A DNA stretch of 64,000 bases, taken from contig NZ_JBANDL010000002.1 of NCBI RefSeq assembly GCF_037027445.1, forward strand, positions 3,844,001 through 3,908,000, written 5' to 3'. Of the stretch, positions 1 to 10,726 are shown in pieces. A model generated the notes under the pieces. The model did no database searches. It saw nothing but the letters and a program-made list of their open reading frames with translations, and had not been told where the DNA came from. This DNA comes from Lysobacter firmicutimachus (GTDB lineage: Bacteria > Pseudomonadota > Gammaproteobacteria > Xanthomonadales > Xanthomonadaceae). Position 1 is the stretch's first letter; every line of letters starts with the position of its first letter. The translations under genes and the position numbers were made by a program.

Positions 1-2514
1 GTCGAGCGGCGTATCGAGCAGCAGTTCGCTCATCCCCAGCACGCCGGTCATCGGCGTGCGCACCTCGTGGCCGAGCGTGGCCAGGAACCGGGTCTTGGCC
101 TCGGAGGCCTGCTCGGCCAACTCGCGCTTGTGCACCGCCAGTTGCCAGGCGTTGCGCCGGCCGAGCCGGCGCCGATAGGCGACCGCGCCGATCGCCAGCG
201 CCGCGACCGCGGCCAGGGCGAAGCCGAGTTGGGCCCACACCGTCCGCCACCACGGCGGCTTGACGTGCAGGGTGAAAGCGGCCGCATCCGACCAGATGCC
301 GTCGGCGCCGGCGGCCTTGACCCGCAGCCGGTACTCGCCGGGTTCCAGGCGCGAGAACACGCGCTCGCCGTTGGCGCGCTGTTCGATCCAGTCCGGGTCG
401 TAGCCTTCCAGCTTGAAGCGGTAGACATGGGCGCGCGGGTCGAGGAACGACAGCAGGCGCGCGACCACGCGGAAGTCGCGGTCGCCGGACTCCAACTGCA
501 CCGGGCCGTAGCCGGTTTCCAGGATCTGTTCGTCCTCGCCGCGGCGCACGCTGAGGCTTTCCAGCGACAGCCGCGGCGGGCGGGTACTGGGAAACGGCAT
601 GTCCAGATCGAACAAGACCGGCCCGTCCACCGACAGGGCCGCCGCGATGCCGTGGCCGCTGCGCTGTGGCGCGGTACGCGCCAGTTCGACGTTGGGAATG
701 CCGTCGCCGAAACCGAACAGGCGCAGGCGCGCGTCCTGCGGGGAAATCATCAGCAGGCCGCGCGTGGTCGCGGCCCAGACCGTGCCGCGCTCGCTGACGA
801 TCAGGCCGGCGACGTTGGTGTCGGGGAAGCCGGCGGTGTTGTCGATGCGCTGCTGCAAGGTCAGCCGCTCGCCGTTCCAGCGGTAGGACTCGATCACGCC
901 GTTGCGCGCCAGCCACAGGCGCTGGCGGCCGGCGAAGGCCATCGCCTGCACGTCGCCGAACCCGCCGCCGGGCACCGGCACGAAGCGCGCGCCGTCCCAG
1001 CGCTGCAGGCCGTCGTTGCCGGCGAACCAGGGCTGGCCGTCGGGCCCGGCGACGAAGGTCGCGGCGCTGGTCAGGAAACCGGCGTTGGCCAGCACCCGCT
1101 CGATCTCGCCGCTGGGCAAACGTTCGCCGTCGGCGCTGTAGCGACGCATGCTGTCGTCGGAAAACCACATCCACAGGCTGCCGTCGGGCAACTCGTGCAG
1201 GAACCACACTGTCGCGCCGAGGTCGCTCTTGCCCTGCGGCCAGGGCTGGGCACGGCCGCTGGCCGGGTCGAACAGGCTCAGGCCGCTGGAATGGCCGATC
1301 CACAGTCGCCCGTCCGGACGCAGGTACAAGGTGTGCAACCACTTCAGGCCGAGCTTGCGGTTGTCGGCGACCGGCTCCAATGCGCGCGCATCGCGGCGCA
1401 GCCGGTACAGGTCGGTGGCCGACAGCACCCAGAAGCCGCCGTCGCCGTCCGGGGCGAGGTCGCGCACGTCGAGGCGGTCGAGCGGGCTGCTGCCGACCGC
1501 GGCGATGGAAGCGAAACGGTTCCAGTCCGGCGGCAAGTACACCAGTCCCTGCGAATAGGTCACGAACCACAGCCCGCCTTCGCCGTCGCGCAGCATCTGC
1601 ATCACGCCGCTGCGATGGTCCCAGACGCCATCGCCCGCCTCGTCCTGCAACAGCCGCACTTCGCCGTTGCGGTCGATCCGGTACAGGCCGGCGGTGGTGC
1701 CGATCCAACGTCCGCCGGAGCGGTCGCCGACCACGATGGCGTTGGCCGCCTCCTCGCCCAGGGCCCACGGTGCAGGGCTCAGGCGGTCGTCGGCGCCGAG
1801 CCGGAACAGGCCGCGCTGGGTGCCGATCCAGATCGTGCCGTCGCCGTCGCGCGACAGTTCGCCGATGCGTTCGCCGGCGGTGGCGTCCTCGCCGACCGGT
1901 CGAAACCGTTCGCCCTCGAACCGCGCCAGACCGTGCAGGGTGCCGACCAGCAAGCGCCCGCGTTCGTCGACCAGCAAGGCGGTGACCGGCCCAGCGGGCA
2001 AGCGCTCGCCGGCGCCGACGCCGGGTTGGTAGCGGGTCACCTTGCCGTCGGCGGCGAGCCGGCACATTTCGCCGGCGTAGGTCGCGGCCCAGATCGCGCC
2101 GTCCGGGGTGCCGGTCAGGTACGACACGTCGTCGCTGCAACGCGCGTTGTCGCCTTCGAAGGCGATGCGCACGAATTCCTTGCGGTCGCGGCCGAGCCAG
2201 CTCAGGCCGTCGCGGCTGGCGACCCAGACCCGGTCGCGGGCATCGACATAGACATCCTCGATCATGTTGTCGGGCAGCGAGCCCGACAGGCCGATGGTGT
2301 GGCGCCAGCGGGCGAACTCGACGCCGTCGTAGCGCGCCAGGCCGTCCTCGGTGGCGATCCACAAATAGCCCTGGTGATCCAGGTCCATGCTGACCACCGA
2401 CTTGGGCAGGCCCTGCTCTTGGCCGAAGCGGCGGAAGCGCGGGGTTTCCGGCAGGCGCGCCTCGACCTGCACCGTCCACAGCGCCAGCAGCAGACACAAC
2501 AGGCCTCGCAACAC
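1..2514 (-). CDS. Hybrid sensor histidine kinase with Reg_prop propeller (3' end outside window)
   Basis: Membrane sensor kinase, cut by the left window edge at residue 838. A signal peptide (about 1-20) is followed by many two-component-regulator propeller repeats (pattern G-x-x-W-I-G/A-T-x-x-G-L), a Y_Y_Y domain (about 640-740), one membrane helix and the start of HisKA; the phospho-acceptor His in [10 protein letters not shown] is residue 816. Start choice: an ATG lies at 2520, but AAGGAGG would sit directly against it, while the GTG at 2514 is 7 bases downstream. From that GTG the leader reads (M)LRGLLCLLL, matching MLRSLLCLC of the paralogue next door. The ligand is unknown; related kinases sense saccharides or other periplasmic signals. 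The gene lies 113 bp downstream of its paralogue at 2628-6209, same strand. Family call is firm, the signal sensed is not known. Confidence 0.9.
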   Translation of the reverse strand, partial: MLRGLLCLLLALWTVQVEARLPETPRFRRFGQEQGLPKSVVSMDLDHQGYLWIATEDGLARYDGVEFARWRHTIGLSGSLPDNMIEDVYVDARDRVWVASRDGLSWLGRDRKEFVRIAFEGDNARCSDDVSYLTGTPDGAIWAATYAGEMCRLAADGKVTRYQPGVGAGERLPAGPVTALLVDERGRLLVGTLHGLARFEGERFRPVGEDATAGERIGELSRDGDGTIWIGTQRGLFRLGADDRLSPAPWALGEEAANAIVVGDRSGGRWIGTTAGLYRIDRNGEVRLLQDEAGDGVWDHRSGVMQMLRDGEGGLWFVTYSQGLVYLPPDWNRFASIAAVGSSPLDRLDVRDLAPDGDGGFWVLSATDLYRLRRDARALEPVADNRKLGLKWLHTLYLRPDGRLWIGHSSGLSLFDPASGRAQPWPQGKSDLGATVWFLHELPDGSLWMWFSDDSMRRYSADGERLPSGEIERVLANAGFLTSAATFVAGPDGQPWFAGNDGLQRWDGARFVPVPGGGFGDVQAMAFAGRQRLWLARNGVIESYRWNGERLTLQQRIDNTAGFPDTNVAGLIVSERGTVWAATTRGLLMISPQDARLRLFGFGDGIPNVELARTAPQRSGHGIAAALSVDGPVLFDLDMPFPSTRPPRLSLESLSVRRGEDEQILETGYGPVQLESGDRDFRVVARLLSFLDPRAHVYRFKLEGYDPDWIEQRANGERVFSRLEPGEYRLRVKAAGADGIWSDAAAFTLHVKPPWWRTVWAQLGFALAAVAALAIGAVAYRRRLGRRNAWQLAVHKRELAEQASEAKTRFLATLGHEVRTPMTGVLGMSELLLDTPLD

Positions 2515-2627
2515 GGACATCCCTCCTTGTCGCCGCGGACGTGACGCAACCACGCCCCGGCGGCGCGCCGTCGGCCCAGGGTACGCCGCGAGGCGGCGCC
2601 GGTCGCGCCCCTGCGCGCCCTCGCCGA

Positions 2628-5600
2628 TCATGCCTCACCCGCCACGGCGGCGAGCGCCTCGGCCAACAGGGCACCGGTTACCGGCTTACGCAGGAAGCGG
2701 TCGAACCCGGCCGCAAGCGCCTGCGGCTCGGCCTCGGCGTCGGCGCGCGCGGTCACTGCGATCAAGGGTGCGGCGAAACCCTGCAGGCGCAATTGCCGGG
2801 CCAGCTCGAGGCCGTTGATGCCGGGCAAGTCCAGATCCAGCAACGCCAGGTCGAAGCGCGCGGTCGCAGCCTCGGCCAGCGCCGCCAGACCGTTGGCGAC
2901 GTGGGCCACGCGATGGCCCTGGGCGCGCAGCAATCCGGCCACGACTTCGGCCACGGTCGGGTCGTCTTCGGCCAACAGCACCGATCGCGCCGGCGGCGGC
3001 GCGGCCCGCGGGTCGGCCGCCGGCACATCCGCCGCAGGCGGCTCGGCGACCGGCAGCGGCAGTTCGAACACGAAGCGAGCGCCCTGGCCGGGCTCGCTGT
3101 ACACCGTGATCTGGCCCTCCATCGCCGCCGCCAGTTCCTGGCAGATCGCCAGGCCCAGGCCGCTGCCGCCGTAGCGCGCCGCGGTGCGCACGCCCTCGGC
3201 CTGCTCGAAGCGGCGGAACAGCCGCGCCTTCTGCTCGGCATTGAGCCCCGGCCCGGTATCGGCGACTTCGAAGCGCACCCCGTGCGGCCGCAGCGCTTCC
3301 ACGCTCAACCGCACATGCCCGACTTCGGTGAATTTGATCGCATTGCCGAGCAGATTGAGCAGGACCTGACACACGCGGCTGGCGTCGCCGCGCAGGCCGC
3401 ACGGCGCGTCGGCGGCGATCGCGATCTCGAAGCCAAGGCCACGCTGCCGCGCCAAAGGCCGCATCAAGCCCGCGGCTTGCTCGACCAGGGCGCGCAGGTC
3501 GAAAGGCTCGTCGGCCAGTTCCAGCCGGCCCGATTCGATCCGCGCCAGGTCCAAGGCGTCGTTGACCAGGCGCAGCAGATGCTCGCCGGCGCGCCGGATC
3601 GATTCCGTGTAGCTGCGCTGTCTGTCGTCGAGCGGCGTGTCGAGCAGCAGCTCGCTCATGCCCAGCACGCCGGTCATCGGCGTGCGCACTTCGTGGCCGA
3701 GCGTGGCCAGGAACCGGGTCTTGGCCAGCGAGGCCTGCTTGGCCACCTCGCGTTCGTGTTCGGCGCGTTGCCACGACAAGCGGCGCTGCAGGCGGCGCTG
3801 ATAGGCGCCCGCCGCCCACCACCCCAGCAGCATCAGCACGCAGGCCAGCGCCGCCAGCGCCGGCGGCGTGCGCCACCACGGCGGCAGCACCTTGAATGCC
3901 AGGCTGCGCTCGGCCGAAGCGTTGCCGTTGGCGTCGATGGCGCGCGCATGCAGCACATAGCTGCCCGGCCCCAGACCGGCGAACACGCGCTCGCCGCTGT
4001 CGCCGAGCGCGACCCAGTCGTTGTCGTAGCCGTCCAGGCGGGTGTAGTAGCGGTTCGCCTGCGGGTCGTCGAACGACAGCAGACGCAGTTGCACGCGCAG
4101 CTCGCGATCGTCCGGCGACAACGTGGGCACCGCGCGGTACTGCGCCGGGCGCGCGGGGCCGGCCTCGTCCGGCCCGCCTTGCAGCGGCATCGGCATCCAG
4201 CGGCCGTGCCGGCGCACCGCGAACTGGTGCCACTGCAGGTTGGAACGACGCGGCGGCGGATCGGGCAAGGCGGTGTCGACCAGCACCACGCTGCCGTCCG
4301 ACAGCGACGCGGCGAGCACGCCCTCGTCGCTAAGCGCGGCGGTGCGGCGGACGAATTCCTGGTTGCTCATGCCGTCCTGCACGCCGAACCGGCGCAGGTG
4401 GCGGCGTTGCGGGTCCCAGCGGAACAGGCCGCGCGCGGTGGTCAGCCACAGCCGGCCGCCGCGGTCGCGGAACAGGCCGGTGCTTTCGGCCGCGGAGATG
4501 CCGACCTCGACCCCGGCGCGTTCCTGCAGCCGCCAGCGCGCGCCGTCGCGGCGATAGCGCTCCAGGCCGTTCAAGCGGTGCAGCCACAGGCTGTCGGCGG
4601 ATTCGAACACGAAGCCGAACACGCGATCGGCCGGGATGCCTTGCACCGGGTTCATGCGGTTGCGCGCCGCGTCGTAGCGCAGCAGTCCTTGGCCTGTCGC
4701 GGCCCACAGCACGCCGTCCGGGGCGAAGCGCAGGCCGTCGATGTCGCCGCTGCCGATGCCCTGGCCGGGACCGACCGCGATCGACGCCAGTACCTTGCCG
4801 CTGTCCGGATCGCGGCGCTGCAGGCCGGCCGCGAGGTACGAGATCCACAAGCTGCCGTCGGGCGCGATCAGCATCCGGTCCGGTTTGCCGTCGAGCACCG
4901 CCTCGGGCATGTCGACGGTCCACTCGCGCGCCGTGCCGTCGGGCTGGATACGCACCACGCTGTTGCGGCTGGTGGCCACCCACAATCGGCCGCGCCGGTC
5001 CTCGACCGCGGCATAGACCACGCCTTTGCCCAGCGCCGGATGCGGGCCGTCGACGAATGCTTCGATGCGGCCGTCGCGAGACAGGCGCTCGATCTCGCCG
5101 CGCGAACCGACCAACCACCAGCCGCCCTGCGCCGACGGCGCCAAAGCCGAATACAGTTCGGCCGACAGATCGTCGCGTTCGCGCGAGTACTGGGCGATGC
5201 GGCGCCAGTCCGCGCGCAGATAGCCGATGCCGGTGCCCGCCAGCGGAAACCAGAACGCCCCGTCGCCCTGGCCGACGATCTGCTGCACCGGCCGCGGCGG
5301 CCGCTTCGGCCCCAGCGCCACCGGCACCGGCACCGCGCCGGGCGCAGCGCGCCAGATGCTGCGCTGGGTGCCGAGCCAGTAGTGGCCGTCGCGATCCGGC
5401 GCCAGGCTCAGCACCGCGTTGAGTTGACCGAACATCGGCGCGAACTCGGGCACGGTCCAGCGCCCGTCGGCCTCGCGCCGGTACAGGCCGGTGCGGGTGC
5501 CGACCCACAAGCGCTCGCCGTCGGCGACGATCGAATACACCCACGGCACCGGGTCCTCGCCGGGCAGGACTACGGTCTCGAAATCGCGCCCGGTCCAGCG

Positions 5601-6209
5601 CGCCAGCCCCTTGAAGGTGCCGATCCACAGCTCGCCGCGCGCATCGCGGGTCAGCGCCAGCACGGTGTCCGACGGCAGGCTGCGCGCGTCGCCGGGGCGC
5701 GGCATGAAACGCTCGATACGTTCGCCGCGCATGCGGTGCAGCCCGCCGCCGTAGGTGCCGAACCAGACCTCGCCGTCGCGGCTGGCGACGGCGAAGGTGT
5801 CGTCGCTGCCGATCTGCGGATGCTGTTTGCGGCGGTAATGGACGAAACCGTCGCGCTGCGGGCCCATCATGCTCAGGCCGCGGCCTTCGGCGGCGACCCA
5901 GATCCGGTCGCGGTCGTCGACGACCACGATCGCCAGGTCGTTGCCGGGCAAGGAGCGCTCGTCGCCGGGAATGTGCCGCCAGACCTGCATGCCGATGCCG
6001 TCGTAGCGCGCCAGTCCGTCGGTGGTCGCCAGCCACAGGTAGCCGGCGCGGTCGAAGGCCATGCCGTTGACCTTGCTCGACGGCAGCCCGTCGGTGACCC
6101 CGATCAGGCGCGCACGCGGCGCCTCGGGCACCGCCGCGGCGGCACCGCGCGGCGCCGCGGCCGTGGACAGGACCAGGGCCGCGCACAGGCATAGCAAGGA
6201 TCGCAGCAT
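2628..6209 (-). CDS. Hybrid sensor histidine kinase/response regulator with Reg_prop propeller
   Basis: Full-length 1193-residue hybrid kinase. Order: signal peptide (1-25), Reg_prop beta-propeller repeats (about 30-650), Y_Y_Y domain (about 690-760), one membrane helix (about 775-795), HisKA with phospho-acceptor His839 in [10 protein letters not shown], HATPase_c with N box ([13 protein letters not shown]), G1 (DTGPGL) and G2 ([13 protein letters not shown]), then a receiver domain with Asp1125 (LLDLDLPG) and the conserved Lys (FLRKP). No Hpt or AraC-type output domain is present, so phosphate probably passes to an unlinked partner. An earlier in-frame ATG at 6245 was rejected: the ATG at 6209 has a GGGAGGGAA ribosome site and starts the signal peptide. 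Paralogue of the kinase ending at 2514; around the H box the DNA of the two is almost identical. Confidence 0.93.
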   Translation of the reverse strand: MLRSLLCLCAALVLSTAAAPRGAAAAVPEAPRARLIGVTDGLPSSKVNGMAFDRAGYLWLATTDGLARYDGIGMQVWRHIPGDERSLPGNDLAIVVVDDRDRIWVAAEGRGLSMMGPQRDGFVHYRRKQHPQIGSDDTFAVASRDGEVWFGTYGGGLHRMRGERIERFMPRPGDARSLPSDTVLALTRDARGELWIGTFKGLARWTGRDFETVVLPGEDPVPWVYSIVADGERLWVGTRTGLYRREADGRWTVPEFAPMFGQLNAVLSLAPDRDGHYWLGTQRSIWRAAPGAVPVPVALGPKRPPRPVQQIVGQGDGAFWFPLAGTGIGYLRADWRRIAQYSRERDDLSAELYSALAPSAQGGWWLVGSRGEIERLSRDGRIEAFVDGPHPALGKGVVYAAVEDRRGRLWVATSRNSVVRIQPDGTAREWTVDMPEAVLDGKPDRMLIAPDGSLWISYLAAGLQRRDPDSGKVLASIAVGPGQGIGSGDIDGLRFAPDGVLWAATGQGLLRYDAARNRMNPVQGIPADRVFGFVFESADSLWLHRLNGLERYRRDGARWRLQERAGVEVGISAAESTGLFRDRGGRLWLTTARGLFRWDPQRRHLRRFGVQDGMSNQEFVRRTAALSDEGVLAASLSDGSVVLVDTALPDPPPRRSNLQWHQFAVRRHGRWMPMPLQGGPDEAGPARPAQYRAVPTLSPDDRELRVQLRLLSFDDPQANRYYTRLDGYDNDWVALGDSGERVFAGLGPGSYVLHARAIDANGNASAERSLAFKVLPPWWRTPPALAALACVLMLLGWWAAGAYQRRLQRRLSWQRAEHEREVAKQASLAKTRFLATLGHEVRTPMTGVLGMSELLLDTPLDDRQRSYTESIRRAGEHLLRLVNDALDLARIESGRLELADEPFDLRALVEQAAGLMRPLARQRGLGFEIAIAADAPCGLRGDASRVCQVLLNLLGNAIKFTEVGHVRLSVEALRPHGVRFEVADTGPGLNAEQKARLFRRFEQAEGVRTAARYGGSGLGLAICQELAAAMEGQITVYSEPGQGARFVFELPLPVAEPPAADVPAADPRAAPPPARSVLLAEDDPTVAEVVAGLLRAQGHRVAHVANGLAALAEAATARFDLALLDLDLPGINGLELARQLRLQGFAAPLIAVTARADAEAEPQALAAGFDRFLRKPVTGALLAEALAAVAGEA

Positions 6210-6418
6210 TCGGTTCCCTCCCCCCGGTGGAACGCGGCGTCCCAACCTCGGTCCATCGGTGTGTCCTCGCCCATTAGGCTCGGCGATAGCGGCGGCAGCG
6301 GCAAGGGGGCCGCGGCCGGGATGGTGCCAATAGGGGCGCCGAAACGGATCGTTGCGCGCGTTTAGCGTCGGCTTCGCAACACTGTGCCTAGAATTCCCCG
6401 AACCTTGCCGGAGCTGTC

Positions 6419-7147
6419 ATGTCTCTCATTCGCCATTGCGTCGCCGTCGCGCTGATCCTGCCGTCGCTGGCGGCGGTCGCGCCCGCGCGGGCGGCCGGCC
6501 CGGAGAGTTACGGTCTGGACCCGGTCCACACCCGGGTGATGTTCGCCCTGTCCCATGCCGGCTTTTCGCAGGCCATCGGCACCGTGTCCGGCAGCCGCGG
6601 CCGGCTCTGGTTCGACCGCGACGACTGGCGCAGCGCCCGGCTCGAGGTCGAGGTGCCGCTGACCCGGCTCGATCTCGGCGATGCGAAATGGAACCGGGCG
6701 GCGTTGGCCGCCAACCTCCTCGACGGCAAGCGCCATCCGCTGGCCCGTTTCGTTTCCGAGCGGGTCGAACCCGATCCGGCCGACCCCGACCGGGCCCAGG
6801 TCTGCGGCCGCCTCAGCTTGCGCGGCGCCACCCGGCCGCTGTGCCTGGACGTGCGCCTCAATGCGCTCAAGCGCCACCCCTTGCCGCCGTTCCGCCGCAC
6901 CGCCGGGTTCTCGGCGACGGCACGGCTGAGCCGCGCCGACTACGGCATCGACGCCTGGAAGTCGGCGATCGGCGACGAGGTCGAGCTGCGCATCGAGGCC
7001 GAAGCGGTGCGCGGCGCCTATCTCGAACCCTCCGCGGCCGACGCGGTCGAACGTCCGCCCGAGGAGCCGCCGTCCGACCCGCCGGCCGACCCCGTTCCCT
7101 CCCCCGACCCCAGCGCCGCCACGGCCGAACCGGAGCCACGCCGATGA
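6419..7147 (+). CDS. YceI-family periplasmic protein, proline-rich C-terminus
   Basis: A 242-residue secreted protein of the YceI family (lipocalin-like beta barrels that bind polyisoprenoid-type lipids; precise role in most bacteria unknown). Signal peptide ends at A-R-A-A near residue 26. The hallmarks are YGLDPVHTRVMF at the mature N-terminus, FSQAIGTVSG, and the late motif RADYGIDAWKSAIGDEVEL. The last ~45 residues form a Pro/Asp/Glu-rich tail absent from the second YceI copy downstream. The stop overlaps the ATG of the cytochrome b561 gene by 4 bases (ATGA), so the two are translationally coupled. A TAGAAT -10-like box lies at 6389-6394. In many proteobacteria yceI is next to a b561 gene, which supports the assignment. 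Confidence 0.9.
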   Translation: MSLIRHCVAVALILPSLAAVAPARAAGPESYGLDPVHTRVMFALSHAGFSQAIGTVSGSRGRLWFDRDDWRSARLEVEVPLTRLDLGDAKWNRAALAANLLDGKRHPLARFVSERVEPDPADPDRAQVCGRLSLRGATRPLCLDVRLNALKRHPLPPFRRTAGFSATARLSRADYGIDAWKSAIGDEVELRIEAEAVRGAYLEPSAADAVERPPEEPPSDPPADPVPSPDPSAATAEPEPRR

Positions 7148-7746
7148 CCCTCAAGAACACCGCCGACCGCTGGGGCGCGATCAGCCAGCTGCTGCATTGG
7201 GCGGCCGTGCTGTTGATCGCGGCGATCGCGATCATCGGCCTGACCATGGTCGACATGAACAACGGCCCGTCCAAGATCAAGATCTACGCCTTGCACAAAT
7301 CGCTCGGCCTGACCTTGCTGAGCCTGGTCGCGCTGCGCCTGCTGTGGCGCTTCTACGCCGGCGCCCCGCGCCCGGTCGCGGGCACGCCGCACTGGCAGGA
7401 ACGCATCGCCTCGCTGACCCATTGGGCGCTGTATGCGCTGATGTTCGCTCTGCCGGTCTCGGGTTGGGTGTTCAACTCGTCCTCGGGTTATCCGCTGCAG
7501 TACTTCGGCCTGTTCAACCTGCCCAAGATCGCCCAGCGCAGCGAAGAGCTGGCCCAGCTCAGCCGCGCCCTGCACGAGTACGGCTTCTGGCTGCTGCTGG
7601 CGCTGGTGCTGGCGCACGCCGGCGCGGCCTTCTACCACCACCTGTTCCAGAACGACGACACCTTGCGGCGCATGCTGCCCGGCCGCCGCCGCACTGCCGA
7701 CGCCCCTTCCCCCGCTTCCCTTCCGGAGACCCCCGATGCGAATTGA
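7144..7746 (+). CDS. Cytochrome b561 family protein
   Basis: A 200-residue inner-membrane dihaem cytochrome b of the prokaryotic b561 (CybB) family, which moves electrons between the quinone pool and periplasmic or membrane partners. Four hydrophobic helices are visible (about 13-35, 49-68, 86-106, 145-168). Candidate haem-ligand histidines are in QLLHWAAV (helix 1), ALHKSLG (helix 2), THWALYAL (helix 3) and LAHAGAAFYHH (helix 4). It starts inside the stop of the upstream yceI-like gene and overlaps the downstream yceI-like gene by 11 bp, so all three are one transcript. The C-terminal 25 residues are Pro/Ala-rich and may exist mainly because of that overlap. Confidence 0.93.
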   Translation: MTLKNTADRWGAISQLLHWAAVLLIAAIAIIGLTMVDMNNGPSKIKIYALHKSLGLTLLSLVALRLLWRFYAGAPRPVAGTPHWQERIASLTHWALYALMFALPVSGWVFNSSSGYPLQYFGLFNLPKIAQRSEELAQLSRALHEYGFWLLLALVLAHAGAAFYHHLFQNDDTLRRMLPGRRRTADAPSPASLPETPDAN

Positions 7747-8290
7747 GTCCCTCGCCCTCGCCGGCCTGCTGTTCGCCGCCGCCACGCCCGCGCTCGCCGC
7801 CGATTACGTCTCGCAGCCGGGCTCGACCCTGGTGTTCGCGACCAAGTACCAGGGCGAAACTTTCGCCGGCACCTTCCCGGGCTTCACTGCGCGGCTGAGC
7901 TTCGACCCGGCCCAGCTGGCCGCATCCAAGCTCGACGTGCTGATTCCGCTGGCCGGCGCCAACTCCAAGAACGCCGAGCGCGACGACACCCTCAAGGGCG
8001 CGGACTTCTTCAACATCGCCAAGTTCCCGCAGGCGCGCTTCACCGCGACCAAGTTCCGCAGCCTGGGCGGCAACAACTACGCCGCCGACGGCAGCCTGAG
8101 CCTGCGCGGCGCGACCAAGCCGGTGACCCTGACCTTCACCTGGGCCCCAGGCGCCAAGCCGGTGCTGACCGGCAAGGCCACGGTCAAGCGCCTGGACTTC
8201 AACGTCGGCGGCGGCGACTGGGCCGATACCTCGATCATCCCCAACGAAGTCGCGGTCAGCACCAAGGTGACGTTCGCGGCGGCGAAGTAA
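7736..8290 (+). CDS. YceI-family periplasmic protein
   Basis: A 184-residue YceI-family protein with signal peptide (cleavage after A-L-A-A, about residue 22), mature start DYVSQPGSTLVFATKYQGE, then SKLDVLIPL, the family motif LKGADFFNIAKFPQARF and LSLRGATKPVTL. Length is typical for the family. It is the third gene of the yceI-b561-yceI operon and overlaps its upstream neighbour by 11 bp. It lacks the acidic Pro-rich tail of the first YceI copy, and the two differ enough to suggest an old duplication with divided roles. The family fold binds an amphiphilic isoprenoid ligand; the ligand here is inferred only from the family. Confidence 0.93.
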   Translation: MRIESLALAGLLFAAATPALAADYVSQPGSTLVFATKYQGETFAGTFPGFTARLSFDPAQLAASKLDVLIPLAGANSKNAERDDTLKGADFFNIAKFPQARFTATKFRSLGGNNYAADGSLSLRGATKPVTLTFTWAPGAKPVLTGKATVKRLDFNVGGGDWADTSIIPNEVAVSTKVTFAAAK

Positions 8291-8316
8291 GCCCAGCTGG
8301 CACGCCGCCGGCACCG

Positions 8317-8354
<38 letters not shown>

Positions 8355-8534
8355 AATGAGCTTGGCGCAGCAGCGAACTCGCGAGAACGCCCTGAAGCCC
8401 CGGAGGGCGGCCCGCAGGGATGCGGGCCGTGCGCAGCCAGGCCAGGGATGGCCTGTGCGGGGCAGCCCTGCGCAGGCTACGTCCCATAGTGGCTCTTGAT
8501 TCGAAACCGCCATGGCGTTTTCTTTGGTTACTTT

Positions 8535-8558
8535 TGAGCGAAGGAAATCCCGTAGGAC
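8535..8558. repeat. 24-bp inserted module, copy 1
   Basis: Against repeat copy 2 (19494-19503), copy 1 has these 24 bases where copy 2 has a single C, between GGTTACTTT and TTTGTCGCC. The core CGAAGGAAATCCC recurs in another 24-bp insertion at 19798-19821. Confidence 0.75.
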
Positions 8559-8680
8559 TTTGTCGCCTTGGACAAAGAAAGTGACCCGGCCGCTTGCGGA
8601 CGGAAGCTCTGCTTGAAGCTTTGAGCTTTGAAGCTTCACAGGCCTTCGAACGACAGACGCCGCGAGACCGCAAGAGCGCG

Positions 8681-8703
8681 GTCGCGGCTTACGCCGCTCC
8701 TAC
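8681..8703. repeat. REP-like palindrome
   Basis: Short extragenic palindrome: stem GCGGC / GCCGC around TTAC, followed by TCCTAC. The reverse complement begins GTAGGAGCGGCG, the type common in pseudomonads and xanthomonads. It closes repeat copy 1. Confidence 0.85.
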
Positions 8704-8768
8704 ACACCCCGCGACGGTTTCGAGTTTCGATCGATGGCGAAGGCGTCGATTCCTCTGCGCGCCCCGGG

Positions 8769-8791
8769 GTCGCGGCTTGCGCCGCTCCTAC
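8769..8791. repeat. REP-like palindrome
   Basis: Second copy of the same palindrome with loop TTGC, 65 bp after the first and just downstream of the glutaredoxin-like gene (minus strand), where it could act as a transcript-end hairpin. Confidence 0.85.
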
Positions 8792-8819
8792 CCTCGCTCC
8801 CGAAGAAGCAGATCAAGCC

Positions 8820-9068
8820 TCAGCGCCCGGCCAGCCAGGCCGCCAAGCGCGCCGCGTCGAACGGCCAGTCCAACTCGACCCCGCGCACCGGATCGCGCAG
8901 CACCGGCACCCGCACCCCGTACAGCGCTTCCAACGCCTCGTCCTCGTCGATGAAGACGCTGTCGAATTCCGGCGCCCGCGCCTGCGCCAGCACCTCCAGC
9001 GCCAGGTCGCACAGATGGCAATCGTCGCGTTGGAACAGGATCAGCGCAGCAGGAGCGGTATCGGGCAT
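8820..9068 (-). CDS. Glutaredoxin-family small thioredoxin-fold protein
   Basis: An 82-residue protein of the DUF836/glutaredoxin-like family. Its N-terminus ([17 protein letters not shown]) gives a CxxC redox pair, Cys17 and Cys20, at the end of the first beta strand, as in thioredoxin folds. The conserved cis-proline context is VRVPVLRD, and the C-terminal helix ends [10 protein letters not shown]. Such proteins are predicted cytoplasmic thiol-disulfide oxidoreductases; the partner is unknown. It is divergent from sdaA (start 9238), with 169 bp between the two starts. The longer open frame reaching 9653 was rejected because it runs antisense through sdaA. Confidence 0.88.
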   Translation of the reverse strand: MPDTAPAALILFQRDDCHLCDLALEVLAQARAPEFDSVFIDEDEALEALYGVRVPVLRDPVRGVELDWPFDAARLAAWLAGR

Positions 9069-9134
9069 CGTCAATTCGCTGTGGTATGGCGGAAAACGCG
9101 GCAAAGGCGGGGCACGCGCGCAACGGCGCCCGCG

Positions 9135-9140
9135 TAGAAT
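9135..9140 (+). promoter_or_regulatory. Candidate -10 box for sdaA
   Basis: TAGAAT stands 97 bases before the sdaA GTG, in the only clearly non-coding part of the gap. No convincing -35 box is visible, so this is a weak call. Confidence 0.35.
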
Positions 9141-9237
9141 AAGCGCCCTCCCCGCCCTGGCGCGGCCCCCGGACGCACGGGCGTCCGTCCGCCCGGGACG
9201 CCAGCCCCGTCCGACCCTACGTTGGAGCAGCCAACCC

Positions 9238-10641
<1,404 letters not shown>

Positions 10642-10726
10642 GCATGCCGATGGCGCCGCGCAGGACGCAGCGGCGGCGATCGCTGCGTTCGAGGCCAGCG
10701 TGCCCGGCCGCGCGGATCGCGCGGGC

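Noticed and set aside
67..2544. 825-codon open frame on the plus strand
   Set aside because: Antisense shadow of the first sensor kinase. The minus frame has signal peptide, propeller motifs and HisKA; the plus product is low-complexity Gln/Ala/Arg/His without any known motif.
2541..6194. 1217-codon open frame on the plus strand
   Set aside because: Antisense shadow of the complete hybrid kinase, with the same skewed composition.
7144..7746. 464-residue version of the cytochrome b561 frame from 6352
   Set aside because: The N-terminal 264 residues are the yceI-like gene read out of frame; the true start is the ATG at 7144.
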